Shown here: in pieces, positions 35,943 to 43,839 of the stretch | Position numbering within the stretch: the first letter of the stretch is position 1 | Layout of the letters: the number at the start of each line of letters is the position of its first letter | Source of the DNA: Streptomyces formicae | Lineage (GTDB): Bacteria > Actinomycetota > Actinomycetes > Streptomycetales > Streptomycetaceae | Assembly: GCF_002556545.1 (NCBI RefSeq) | Contig: NZ_CP022685.1 | Span: 9,092,001 to 9,156,000 of the forward strand | Direction: 5' to 3' | Length of the DNA stretch: 64,000 nt | Made by a program: the position numbers and the translations under genes | Notes under the pieces: model-generated | Told to the model about the DNA's origin: nothing | Databases searched by the model: none | The model's input: only the letters and a program-made list of their open reading frames with translations

Positions 35943-37292
35943 TCAGGCCGTGTCCGTGCGGCGGCCCGTCACCACCAGGTCGCCGTCCGGGGTGCGGCGC
36001 GCGAGTGCGCCGGTGCGGAAGAAACCGTCGGCGGTGTAGGCGCGCGCGTCGTGGTCGGACGCCCGGTAGTAGCCGCGCGGGATGTACGGGCCACGGGCCA
36101 GGAGTTCGCCGGACTCCCCGTCGGGTACGTTGCCGCCGTCGGCGTCGACGAGGCGGATCTCGTCGTCGGGCGAGAGCGGGCGCCCGTGCGTGGTGAGCAC
36201 GGTCTCGTCCGGATCGGTGGGACGGGTGAGGACGAGCGGCCCCTCGGGCATGCCGAACACCTGCTGCGGACGGCAGCCCCACTCGGGTCCGATCCGTTCG
36301 GCGGTCGTACGCGGCAGGGATCCGCCAACGATCTGCACGAGCCGCAGACTGCTCAAGTCGGCCCGGACCGTGGGGAGTCCGTCGAGCCAGCGCCGCGCGT
36401 CGGAGGGCGTCACCGACGTGACGGTGACCTGTTCCTCCTCGATGACCGGCAGACACAGGGCGGGTTCGGCGTTCTCGGCCAGGACGACGGTGCCGCCGAC
36501 GGAGAGGGTGCCGACGATGCCCGGGCAGCCGAAGGCGAAGTGGGACTCGGCGGGCAGCGCGGCGAGGTACACGTCGTCCCCGGTGAGTGACACCTCATCG
36601 GCGGCGGCCCGCACCTGGTAGACGTAGTCGTTGTGGGTGCGCGGCACGAGCCTGGGCTCCGCGCCGGTGACGCCCTCGGCGAGAAGGAAGAACGCCACCT
36701 CGTCGGCACGCTGCGCGACCGCGCGGTCGGGCGGGGCGTCGATGGCGGACAGCGGGAAGTAGTGGCAGCTCGACGCGTCGGCCGTCATGCCGCCGTACGG
36801 GGACGCGGTGCCCGGCGCCTCGTAGGTGAACACCCGCCGCAGGAAAGGCCCTTCGGCCGCGATCTCCGCGGCCATCGCCGTGTGGTCGAACCCTCGGTAC
36901 GTCGAGGGGCCGACGTAGCCGACGGCCTGGGTGATCCGCACGAGCGGCGACACCTCGGACGCGCGGTGCGACACCGGGCAGAACACGGGGATCGCGCCGA
37001 CCCGCATCAGCGCGAAGACGGTGACGACGAACTCGGGGACGTTCGGCAACTGCACGACGACCCGCTGCCCGGGCCGTATCCCGCGCAGCCGGAACCCGGC
37101 GGCCGTGCGATCGACGCGCCGGTTCAGGTTCGCGTAGGTGAGGCGGGTCTCGCCGTGCACGAGCGCGGTCCGGGGCCCGTACTCGAGGGCCCAGCCGCGC
37201 AGCAGATTGTCCAGCGTGTTGCCGCGCCAGTGCCCGACCGCCCAGTAGCGGTCGACGAACTCCTCGGGCCAGGGCGTGCAGCCGTCGAGCAT
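35943..37292 (-). CDS. truncated, degenerate DhbE/EntE-like AMP-binding protein (likely pseudoenzyme)
   Basis: A 449-residue protein clearly related to 2,3-dihydroxybenzoate-AMP ligases: start MLDGCTPWPEEFVDRYWAVG, LPNVPEFVVTVFALMRVGAI, and VPRTHNDYVYQVR after the P-loop. The catalytic features are eroded. The P-loop SGGTTGxPK reads AEGVTGAEPR, with its Lys replaced. The ribose-binding Asp of the (F/Y)RTGD motif is Ala (FFRTGALARR). The frame ends at the hinge (LVVTGRRTDTA) without the ~100-residue lid domain that carries the catalytic Lys. Otherwise the frame is clean and has GGAGG before its ATG, so it may be kept for a non-adenylating role. It stands alone, not in a siderophore cluster. 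Confidence 0.75.
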   Translation of the reverse strand: MLDGCTPWPEEFVDRYWAVGHWRGNTLDNLLRGWALEYGPRTALVHGETRLTYANLNRRVDRTAAGFRLRGIRPGQRVVVQLPNVPEFVVTVFALMRVGAIPVFCPVSHRASEVSPLVRITQAVGYVGPSTYRGFDHTAMAAEIAAEGPFLRRVFTYEAPGTASPYGGMTADASSCHYFPLSAIDAPPDRAVAQRADEVAFFLLAEGVTGAEPRLVPRTHNDYVYQVRAAADEVSLTGDDVYLAALPAESHFAFGCPGIVGTLSVGGTVVLAENAEPALCLPVIEEEQVTVTSVTPSDARRWLDGLPTVRADLSSLRLVQIVGGSLPRTTAERIGPEWGCRPQQVFGMPEGPLVLTRPTDPDETVLTTHGRPLSPDDEIRLVDADGGNVPDGESGELLARGPYIPRGYYRASDHDARAYTADGFFRTGALARRTPDGDLVVTGRRTDTA

Positions 37293-37427
37293 GGATGTCC
37301 TCCGCTTGCCGCCGTGTTGACTCCGGCAACCCAATCCGCCCGGGCCCGCGCGCCGCAATGCGCGTTCCGAACCATGGGCGCGGACCCGTGTCGGCGGAAA
37401 CTCCAAACCGCTTACTAGGCTGCCGCC

Positions 37428-37819
37428 GTGAACGACACCACGCGGCCCGTACGGATCCGCCCGGGAACCCTCGCCGACGCACCGGCCGTCCTCGGCATGC
37501 TCGACGCCGCGGTGGTCTGGATGAACGCGCGGGGCAACACCGAACAGTGGGGGACGACCGCGTACTCAGGTACCGCTCGACGCGACCCGCGCCACCCGGC
37601 TTACGCGAGCTGGATTCCGGCCCCAGCGCGCAGCTCCCGATCCCGCCCGCCGGGGAGCCCGAGCTGTACGTCCGGCTGCTGATCTCCGACCGGCGCCGCA
37701 CGGGCCTCGGGATCGGCGCCGCACTCCTGGCCCACGCCGAGCGCAACGGATTCACCCCCACCGACCGCTTCCTGTCGGAGCGCTGGCCGGGCCAGGTGCT
37801 TGCCAAGCGGATCGCCTGA
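37428..37819 (+). pseudogene. GNAT acetyltransferase remnant with a frameshift and internal losses
   Basis: The first frame gives a normal GNAT N-terminus (VRIRPGTLADAPAVLGMLDA, NARGNTEQWGTTAYS). The next expected residues are missing, and a different frame continues LDSGPSAQLPIPPAGEPELY and motif A (RRTGLGIGAALLAHAE). That runs straight into the family C-terminus RNGFTPTDRFLSERWPGQVL, so about 30 residues of motif B are also missing. At least two deletions have therefore inactivated it. The GTG start and promoter region remain. Confidence 0.75.
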
Positions 37820-37839
37820 CGGGCGGACGTCCGCGCGCC

Positions 37840-39477
37840 CTAGGGGCGGTGGCAGATGTAGATCGGCCCGATCCAGGGTTCGCAGACGGGCGGCTCGGGG
37901 GTGGGGTCTACGGGGGTCGGCTCCACAGGGGTGGGGTCGACCGGTGTGGGATCAACGGGCGTCGGCTCGACCGGGGTCGGGTCCACGGGAGTCGGATCCG
38001 TCGGGGTCGGGGTTGGCGTCGGGGTTGGAGTGGGCGTCGGAGTCGGGGTCGGCGCCGGATCCGTGGCTGTGGGTGACGGTGTCTCGACCGGCGGCGTGGC
38101 CGGAGACTGCGTCGGCGGTTCCTGAGTGTCCGGTTCCTGCGCGGCCGGGGGAGCCGCGGGACGCTGCGGCTGCTGCGGCGTCTCCACGGGCTTCTGCTTC
38201 TCCGTATCGGAACTCCGCGCGGGCGGCCCCGCCGGCTGCTGCCCGGACGCCTTCCCGGGCGCCTGCCCGGGCCCCACGTCCGGCTTGGGCGCGGCGTCCT
38301 GCTGAGGCTTCGCCTTCTCCGGAGCCTGCTGCCACGGCGGCGCGGGCGGCTGCGGAACCCCGCTCTCCGCCGTGACGACCCGCTGCTGCGGCACCGAGGG
38401 CTCGTCGGATCCCGCGAGCACGAGCCCCGCGGCGACGGCAGCCCCTGCCACCGTCGTGGCGACCGCTCCCGCCGCCGCGACGGACATCTTGCCGCCGCCG
38501 GTGAGGACGTGTCGTATGCCGTGGAGCAGACCACCGCCGTGACCCGCGGCGGTGCCCGCCGCGGAGCCCGCGGCGAGCGGCAGCAGGAACGTGCCCGAGC
38601 CGCCGAGGACGAAGACGAGGAGGGCGGGCCCCGCGAGCGCGGGCAGCCGGGTGTTGGCGCGGGTCAGCAGCGCGAGCCGGGTGCGGCAGTCCGCGCAGTC
38701 GTCGAGGTGGGCGAGGAGCCGCTCCGACTGCCGGGGCGACGCCTCGCCGCGGATGTGTCCCGGCATGCGGTCCCAGTGCGTCTCGCACGCGGGGTTCTCC
38801 GGTGTGCCGAGGTGCGCGCGCAGGAACGCCTGCCGCATGCCCTCGCGGGCCCGGTGGAGCAGCACCGCCGTGGCGCCGCGCCCGGCGCCGATGCGGCGCC
38901 CGATCGCGTCGAGCGGCTGCCCCTCGGCCTCGGCGAGCCACAGCGCCTTGACCCACCGCTCGGGCAGCTGGCCGAGCACGCGCGTCAGGAGGTCGACGGA
39001 GGAGACACGGTCCGCGGGATCCTGCTCGGCGTCGCCCGCGCCGATCGCGTCGAAGGTGCCGAACGGCGAGTCCACGACGCCGGTGATCCCGACGGACTCG
39101 GGGGCCTGCGGATCGCGCGGCGTCTCGCGCGCTGCGGCCCCGCGCCCCACCGTGGCGGCGAGGTGCCGCACCGTCGTCATCAGATACGCCGGTACGTTCT
39201 CGATCTCGTGCCCCGCGGACAGCCGCCGCCACACCCGGAAGTGCGCCTCGGCGACGAGGTCGTCGGCGACCCAGGAGTTGCCGGTGAGGGAGCGCGCGTA
39301 GGCGACGAGACGAGGCTGTTGTTCCTCGAAGACACGTGTGTACCGCGCTGTGGCGGGCACATGGACGGGCGCGACGGTTGGTTCCGAGGCGAAGGGTGGT
39401 TCGGACACGAACGGCGCCGCGTCGGCGGTGGCTCCGGCGGATATGCCGGAGGGGACGTCGGCAGGGACGTCGGTCAT
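37840..39477 (-). CDS. ECF sigma factor fused to zinc-finger, transmembrane segment and Pro/Thr-rich extracellular tail
   Basis: A 545-residue fusion. Residues about 45-115 are sigma region 2 (RYTRVFEEQQPRLVAYARSL, WVADDLVAEAHFRVWRRL). About 165-225 is region 4 (VLGQLPERWVKALWLAEAEG, RRIGAGRGATAVLLHRARE). About 235-290 is an anti-sigma-type zinc finger (CETHWDRMPGHIRG, HLDDCADC). Hydrophobic segments follow at about 300-330 and 350-370. The last ~170 residues are an exported Pro/Gln/Thr tail of (D/E)PTPV repeats ending CEPWIGPIYICHRP, with two cysteines. This is the layout of ECF groups that carry their own membrane-bound anti-sigma part. Activation presumably needs release from the membrane. 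ATG 39477 chosen; region 1 is a short acidic leader. Confidence 0.85.
   Translation of the reverse strand: MTDVPADVPSGISAGATADAAPFVSEPPFASEPTVAPVHVPATARYTRVFEEQQPRLVAYARSLTGNSWVADDLVAEAHFRVWRRLSAGHEIENVPAYLMTTVRHLAATVGRGAAARETPRDPQAPESVGITGVVDSPFGTFDAIGAGDAEQDPADRVSSVDLLTRVLGQLPERWVKALWLAEAEGQPLDAIGRRIGAGRGATAVLLHRAREGMRQAFLRAHLGTPENPACETHWDRMPGHIRGEASPRQSERLLAHLDDCADCRTRLALLTRANTRLPALAGPALLVFVLGGSGTFLLPLAAGSAAGTAAGHGGGLLHGIRHVLTGGGKMSVAAAGAVATTVAGAAVAAGLVLAGSDEPSVPQQRVVTAESGVPQPPAPPWQQAPEKAKPQQDAAPKPDVGPGQAPGKASGQQPAGPPARSSDTEKQKPVETPQQPQRPAAPPAAQEPDTQEPPTQSPATPPVETPSPTATDPAPTPTPTPTPTPTPTPTPTDPTPVDPTPVEPTPVDPTPVDPTPVEPTPVDPTPEPPVCEPWIGPIYICHRP
37900..38055 (-). repeat. low-complexity PT and (D/E)PTPV coding repeat
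   Basis: The DNA encodes an alternating Thr-Pro run followed by six or seven five-residue units of (D/E)PTPV, seen as a roughly 15-bp periodic GGGGTCGG-type repeat. Such a sequence makes an extended, wall-spanning stalk. Copy number may vary between strains by slippage. Confidence 0.85.
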
Positions 39478-39600
39478 GGCAGGACACTCTCCCGTTCCCA
39501 CTGCGGGGGGTTCGGACGAGTTCGAAACTCTAGGCGACAAATGTCGGACTTATGGAGGCGAGTGGCACAGGTCACATGGATCTCTTGGCGCGTTGCCGTA

Positions 39601-39663
39601 ATGACCCGGCCGGTAGCGGGGTCATCAGGGGTACGAGGGTTCCTGCCGCGGCGGGGACCCTCG
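39601..39663. promoter_or_regulatory. two inverted repeats upstream of the SsgA-like gene
   Basis: ATGACCC at 39601-39607 pairs with GGGTCAT at 39619-39625. CGAGGGTTCC at 39634-39643 pairs with GGGACCCTCG at 39654-39663 at 9 of 10 positions. Both lie within 95 bases of the SsgA-like ATG and could be operators or a leader hairpin. Confidence 0.45.
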
Positions 39664-39694
39664 GGAACCGGAACCACAGAAGTGGAGCTCGATC

Positions 39695-40108
39695 ATGGCC
39701 GTCACCCTCGAACAGCCCGCCCGCGCCCGCCTCATCACCCCCGAAGGCCGCGAGCGAGGATTGCCCGTGGTCCTGCGCTACTCGGCGGCCGACCCGCTCG
39801 CCGTCCAGATGACCTTCCCCTCGCAGGCGGCGCTCGACGGCGTCGAGGTCACCTGGATCTTCGCGCGCCAACTCCTCGAGGACGGCCTCACCGCCCCCGC
39901 GGGCACCGGCGACGTGCACGTCTGGCCGTGCGGCAGGGCCCGCACGGTCCTGGAGTTCCACGCGCCGCAGGGTCTCGCCCTCGTGCAGTTCGACAAGATC
40001 GTGCTGCGTCGCTTCCTGGCCAGGTCGTACGCCGTGGTGCCCGCGGGCGGCGAGGTGGCGGACCTCGATCTGGACCTCGGTCTCTCGAAGCTGCTCGGGG
40101 GTGTCTGA
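39695..40108 (+). CDS. SsgA-like protein (SALP), sporulation/cell-division regulator
   Basis: A 137-residue protein with the SsgA family signature: VVLRYSAADPLAVQMTFP, VTWIFARQLLEDGL, GDVHVWPCGR and VLEFHAPQGLALVQFDKIVL. SALPs, found only in sporulating actinomycetes, guide septum placement and spore-wall maturation, and work with FtsZ and MreB. I cannot assign it to a lettered subfamily. GTGGAG precedes the ATG. Transcribed away from the ECF-fusion gene through a region with two inverted repeats. Confidence 0.92.
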   Translation: MAVTLEQPARARLITPEGRERGLPVVLRYSAADPLAVQMTFPSQAALDGVEVTWIFARQLLEDGLTAPAGTGDVHVWPCGRARTVLEFHAPQGLALVQFDKIVLRRFLARSYAVVPAGGEVADLDLDLGLSKLLGGV

Positions 40109-40119
40109 GTCGGCTCGCC

Positions 40120-40138
40120 TTAGGTTAGGCTCACCTAA
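40120..40138. promoter_or_regulatory. iron box (DmdR/IdeR operator)
   Basis: TTAGGTTAGGCTCACCTAA is a near-perfect 19-bp iron box (consensus TTAGGTTAGGCTAACCTAA). It sits 50 bases before the siderophore-interacting protein start, so DmdR with Fe2+ should repress that gene. Confidence 0.93.
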
Positions 40139-40188
40139 GACGATCACCTGGCGCGTCGCCGGGGACGTGCTCAGGGGAGGGGTGTCCG

Positions 40189-40920
40189 GTGGGGCATGGC
40201 TGGGAGGGTGTGGTCCTCAAGCTGTTCCGCGGCAAGGACTTCGAGTTCACCGTGACGGCGACCGAGGAGGTCACCGAGCACTACCGCCGCGTCCACGTCA
40301 CGGACGGCGGCATGCTCGCCCTGACCGGCGTACACCCCACGATGTGGGTGCGCCTCTGGTTCGACGACGGGGGCAAGCCGCACCAGCGCGCCTACACCCT
40401 CGTCGACCCGGATCCGGAGGCGGGCACCTTCACCCTGGAGTTCGCGCTGCACGACGGAGCCGCCAGCAAGTGGGCCCGCGAGGCCGCGCCGGGGGACACG
40501 ATCGAGGCGACGGTCCAGGGCACCGGCTTCGAGCCGCCGGACCCGGCGCCCGGCCGCCTCTTCGTCATCGGCGACCCCGCGGCACTGCCCGCGGTCAAGT
40601 CCCTGCTGGCCGCGCTGCCCAAGACCCCTGCGACGATCTGGTTCGAGACCCAGCACGACAGCGACGGCGAGCTCGACCGACTCGGCCTGCGGCTCGACGC
40701 GGGGCTGCACGAGCTGCGCACCGTCGAACGGCGCGATTCCGGCGGGCACCTCGTCCAGGAGGTGAAGGCGGCCCTTCCCGAGCTGCTCGGCGACCCCGAG
40801 GACGCCTACGTGTGGATCACCTGCGACACGAGGACGACCCGCGCCCTCGCCTCGTACGTCCGCAAGGAACTGTCCGTACCGAAGCACCACGTGCACGCGC
40901 TCGGCTACTGGCGCACCTGA
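40189..40920 (+). CDS. siderophore-interacting protein (ferric reductase, ViuB/SIP family)
   Basis: A 243-residue FAD/NAD(P)H-dependent ferric-siderophore reductase. The FAD domain carries HQRAYTLVDPDPEAGTFTLE (R-x-Y-T) and the middle SKWAREAAPGDTIEATVQGT. The C-terminal NAD-binding half has RLFVIGDPAALPAVKSLLAA and a final HVHALGYWRT, which is typical. It releases iron in the cytoplasm by reducing Fe3+-siderophore. The GTG follows a strong AGGGGAGGGG site, and a clear iron box lies upstream. No siderophore synthesis genes are adjacent. Confidence 0.92.
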   Translation: MGHGWEGVVLKLFRGKDFEFTVTATEEVTEHYRRVHVTDGGMLALTGVHPTMWVRLWFDDGGKPHQRAYTLVDPDPEAGTFTLEFALHDGAASKWAREAAPGDTIEATVQGTGFEPPDPAPGRLFVIGDPAALPAVKSLLAALPKTPATIWFETQHDSDGELDRLGLRLDAGLHELRTVERRDSGGHLVQEVKAALPELLGDPEDAYVWITCDTRTTRALASYVRKELSVPKHHVHALGYWRT

Positions 40921-40948
40921 CGAGGCGGCCCGCCGGTCCGCGCCGCGC

Positions 40949-41962
40949 TCAGCCGTACAGAGCGGGCCGCTCGGCCATCTCCACCGTGACGCGCGCCCCC
41001 TCGCGCAGCGCGCGGACCCCGGCCTCGGCGACGGCGGCCGCCGCGTAACCGTCCCAGGCGCTCGGTCCCGTCGCCCCGCCCGTGCGGGCCGCGGCCACCC
41101 AGGCGCGTACCTCGCGGTCGTACGCGTCGGCGAACCGCACCACATAGTCCTGCGCGATGTCCTGTCGCGCCCGGCCCGCGGCGCGGACGGTCATCGCGCG
41201 GTCCTCGCCCACCCGGGCGCTGCCGCGTTCGCAGACCGCCTCGCACCTCACCTCGTACCCGAAGCCGCAGTTGACGAAGACCTCCACGTCGACAAGGGCG
41301 CCGCCGGATGTCTCCAAGAGCACCAGCTGCGGGTCGAGCAGCCCTCGCGGGGCGTCGCCGGACGGCGTGGGGCGCAGCACCGTCACCGCGGTGATCTCCT
41401 GGCCGAGCAGCCAGCGGGCCGCGTCGATCTCGTGCGACACGGAGCTGCTGATCAGCATCGCCGAGGTGAAGTGCGGGGGAGAGGCGACGTTGCGGTGTTG
41501 GCAGTGCAGCATCAGGGGCCTGCCGAGGTGCCCGGAGTCGAGCAGCGACTTCAGGTCGGCGTACTCGGCGTCGTACCGGCGCATGAACCCCACCTGTATC
41601 AGGCGGCGCCCCAGCCCCGCCTCCGCCTCCACGACCCTCAGCGAGGAGGCGGCATCAGGGGTGAGGGGCTTCTCGCAGAGCACCGGGAGGCCGCGTGCGC
41701 AGGCCGCGAGCAGCACCTCCTCGTGCGCCGCCTCGGGGGAGGCCACCAGGACCGCCCCCACGCCGGGCGCGGCAAGGGCGGCGAGCGCGTCGCCGTGCAC
41801 GGACACCCCGGCACGGCCCGCCACCGCCGCCTCGGCCCGCGCCGTGTCGGGGTCGGCGACCGCCACCACGCGGGCCCCGCCCACCGTCGTACCGATCCTG
41901 CGCACGTGGTCGGCGCCCATGTGCCCCGCGCCGAGCACGGCCACCCCCAGCGGCTCGCTCAT
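40949..41962 (-). CDS. Gfo/Idh/MocA family oxidoreductase (inositol 2-dehydrogenase-like)
   Basis: A 337-residue NAD(P)-dependent dehydrogenase. The Rossmann domain begins [20 protein letters not shown] and includes the family EKP motif ([12 protein letters not shown], Lys about residue 97). Later are [13 protein letters not shown] and the catalytic His region [16 protein letters not shown]. It most resembles myo-inositol or scyllo-inositol dehydrogenases. No iol genes flank it, so the sugar or cyclitol is unknown. Ends next to the converging siderophore-interacting gene; 13 bases downstream of the carboxypeptidase gene on the same strand. Confidence 0.85.
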   Translation of the reverse strand: MSEPLGVAVLGAGHMGADHVRRIGTTVGGARVVAVADPDTARAEAAVAGRAGVSVHGDALAALAAPGVGAVLVASPEAAHEEVLLAACARGLPVLCEKPLTPDAASSLRVVEAEAGLGRRLIQVGFMRRYDAEYADLKSLLDSGHLGRPLMLHCQHRNVASPPHFTSAMLISSSVSHEIDAARWLLGQEITAVTVLRPTPSGDAPRGLLDPQLVLLETSGGALVDVEVFVNCGFGYEVRCEAVCERGSARVGEDRAMTVRAAGRARQDIAQDYVVRFADAYDREVRAWVAAARTGGATGPSAWDGYAAAAVAEAGVRALREGARVTVEMAERPALYG

Positions 41963-41975
41963 GGCGCCCCCTCAC

Positions 41976-43184
41976 CTACTCGGTCAACTCCACGCCCGCG
42001 TCCGTGCGCCGGGCCACCGTAGCCCGTCGCCGCACGGCCACCACGATGCCACCGAGCACGGCGACGGCGCCCGCGCCGACCAGCAGGACCGCGGGCCAGT
42101 CGGAGTCCTCGTCCGGTGTGCCGACGACGCTCTGCGCGACGGCGGCGTGGGCCGGGCCGGGTGCCGTACGCGCCGACGCCTTGGCCGCGGGCAGCAGCGA
42201 TCCCACGGGCCGTACGTGCCCGGCGGCCGCGAAGCCCCAGTCGAGCAGCGACCTGGCCTCCTCGTACACGGCGTGCCCGCCGCCCGCCTGAGGGTTCATC
42301 ACCGTCACGACGAGGGTGCGCCCGTCGCGCCGGGCCGCGCTGATCAGGGTGGAACCCGCGTTGCTGGTGTAGCCGTTCTTCACGCCGAGCACGCCGGGGT
42401 AGGGCGCCACGCCGTCGGCGCCCGTCAGGAGCCGGTTGGTGTTCTGGATGGGGTACGACCAGCCGCCCGCGGGGAACGGGGCGACGCGGGTCGAGCAGTA
42501 GCGGGCGAACTCCGGATCCGCGAGCCCCGCCTTGCCGAACACCGCGAGGTCGTACGCGGACGAGACCTGCCCGGCGGCGTCGTAGCCGTCCGGCGACACC
42601 ACATGGGTGTCGTTCGCCCCGAGTTCGCGGGCCTTGGCGCGCATCTGCTCGACGGTCCTGTGCCAGCCGCCGTTGAGCCCGGCGAGGACGTGCACGGCGT
42701 CGTTGCCGGAGCTGAGGAAGACGCCCCGCCACAGATCGGCCACCCGGTAGCGGCGGCCGGGCGCGACGCCCACCATGCTGCTGCCCTCGCCGACGCGGTC
42801 CAGCTCGTGCTCGGTGACCAGGTGCTTCTTGTCGGCGTCGAGGTGGGGGAGCGCGGTGAGCGCGAAGAGGGACTTGAGCGTGGAGGCGGGCGGCAGCGGG
42901 CGGTGCGCGTTCCGTGCGGCGAGCACTTCCCCGGTTCGGGCGTCGGCCACCAGCCACGACAGCGCGGAGACGCCATCCGGCACCGAGGGGCCGCCGGGAC
43001 CGGGCCGCACCTGGACGCCGGGCCGGTCGAGGAGTGCGGACGAGTACGCGGGAAGCGGCCGCGGCGGCGCCGGTTCGGCGGGAACCTCGGCTGCCGCGAC
43101 CGGAGTCGACAGGAGGACCAGAGCCCCGATCGCGAGGGCCGCGGTGCGTACGGACGAGGAACGCGGAAGGTACCTGATGACCAT
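41976..43184 (-). CDS. D-alanyl-D-alanine carboxypeptidase (S11, low-molecular-weight PBP)
   Basis: A 402-residue exported enzyme that trims D-Ala from peptidoglycan stems. A signal peptide (RTAALAIGALVLLSTPVAAA) leads into the catalytic domain. That domain has SxxK in PPASTLKSLFAL (about residue 101), SxN in LSSGNDAVHV (about 159) and the third motif as GVKNGYTSNAG (about 269), where the usual KTG is KNG. A C-terminal transmembrane anchor (AVLLVGAGAVAVLGGIVVAV) and short cytoplasmic tail follow. The domain order matches DacA/DacD-like Streptomyces PBPs. Confidence 0.88.
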   Translation of the reverse strand: MVIRYLPRSSSVRTAALAIGALVLLSTPVAAAEVPAEPAPPRPLPAYSSALLDRPGVQVRPGPGGPSVPDGVSALSWLVADARTGEVLAARNAHRPLPPASTLKSLFALTALPHLDADKKHLVTEHELDRVGEGSSMVGVAPGRRYRVADLWRGVFLSSGNDAVHVLAGLNGGWHRTVEQMRAKARELGANDTHVVSPDGYDAAGQVSSAYDLAVFGKAGLADPEFARYCSTRVAPFPAGGWSYPIQNTNRLLTGADGVAPYPGVLGVKNGYTSNAGSTLISAARRDGRTLVVTVMNPQAGGGHAVYEEARSLLDWGFAAAGHVRPVGSLLPAAKASARTAPGPAHAAVAQSVVGTPDEDSDWPAVLLVGAGAVAVLGGIVVAVRRRATVARRTDAGVELTE

Positions 43185-43270
43185 TCAGCCACCGTAGGAG
43201 CGCGCTCCCGACTCCGCAGATCGGCTTGGACCGGCTGGAGGTATCGCTCCGTCAATCGGCGGCGACCGGA

Positions 43271-43292
43271 CCGCGGGCCTCACGACCCGCGG
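43271..43292. terminator. hairpin between glutathione peroxidase and carboxypeptidase genes
   Basis: CCGCGGG and CCCGCGG form a 7-bp stem with an 8-base loop, 26 bases beyond the glutathione peroxidase stop on the minus strand. It may end that transcript. Confidence 0.4.
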
Positions 43293-43317
43293 CGCGGCGG
43301 CCGCTGCGGGGCGTCGG

Positions 43318-43806
43318 TCAGGCCGGAAGGACCTTCTCGATCGCGGCGACGACCTCGGGGGCGTCCGGCTCGGTACGCGGCCCGAAGCGGGCGACGACCG
43401 CGCCGGAGCCGTCCACGAGGAACTTCTCGAAGTTCCAGCGGATGTCCCCGGTGTGCCCCTCGGCGTCCGCGGTGTCGACCAACCGCTCGTACAGCGCGTG
43501 CCTGCCGTCCCCGTTGACATCGACCTTCTCGGTCATGGGGAAGGTCACGCCGTACGTCGCCGAACAGAACTCGGCGATCTCCTCGGACGTACCCGGCTCC
43601 TGCCCCATGAACTGGTTGCACGGCACCCCGAGGACGCTGAACCCACGCGCCGCGTACTGCTCGTGCAGCCGCTCAAGACCCGCGTACTGCGGGGTGAGCC
43701 CGCACTTGGAGGCCACGTTGACGATGAGGACGGCCTTGCCGTCGAACTGGCGCAGATCGGCGGAGCCGCCCCGCAGAGCGCCGATTTCTTCTTCGTAGAC
43801 AGACAT
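43318..43806 (-). CDS. glutathione peroxidase family protein (thiol peroxidase)
   Basis: A 162-residue GPx-like peroxidase. The peroxidatic Cys is in NVASKCGLTPQYAGLERL (about residue 35); the active-site Gln and Trp are in GVPCNQFMGQEPG (about 68) and DIRWNFEKFLVDG (about 127). As actinomycetes use mycothiol rather than glutathione, the reductant is more likely thioredoxin or mycothiol. It carries Cys, not selenocysteine. Followed by a weak hairpin and preceded closely by the ABC permease gene. Confidence 0.92.
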   Translation of the reverse strand: MSVYEEEIGALRGGSADLRQFDGKAVLIVNVASKCGLTPQYAGLERLHEQYAARGFSVLGVPCNQFMGQEPGTSEEIAEFCSATYGVTFPMTEKVDVNGDGRHALYERLVDTADAEGHTGDIRWNFEKFLVDGSGAVVARFGPRTEPDAPEVVAAIEKVLPA

Positions 43807-43839
43807 GCGAGCGAGCCTACGCCCGCACCGACAGCCCCC

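Noticed and set aside
37900..38055. Regular short repeat that could suggest a CRISPR or VNTR locus
   Set aside because: The period is about 15 bp with no spacers and it encodes the Pro/Thr stalk of the sigma-factor fusion.
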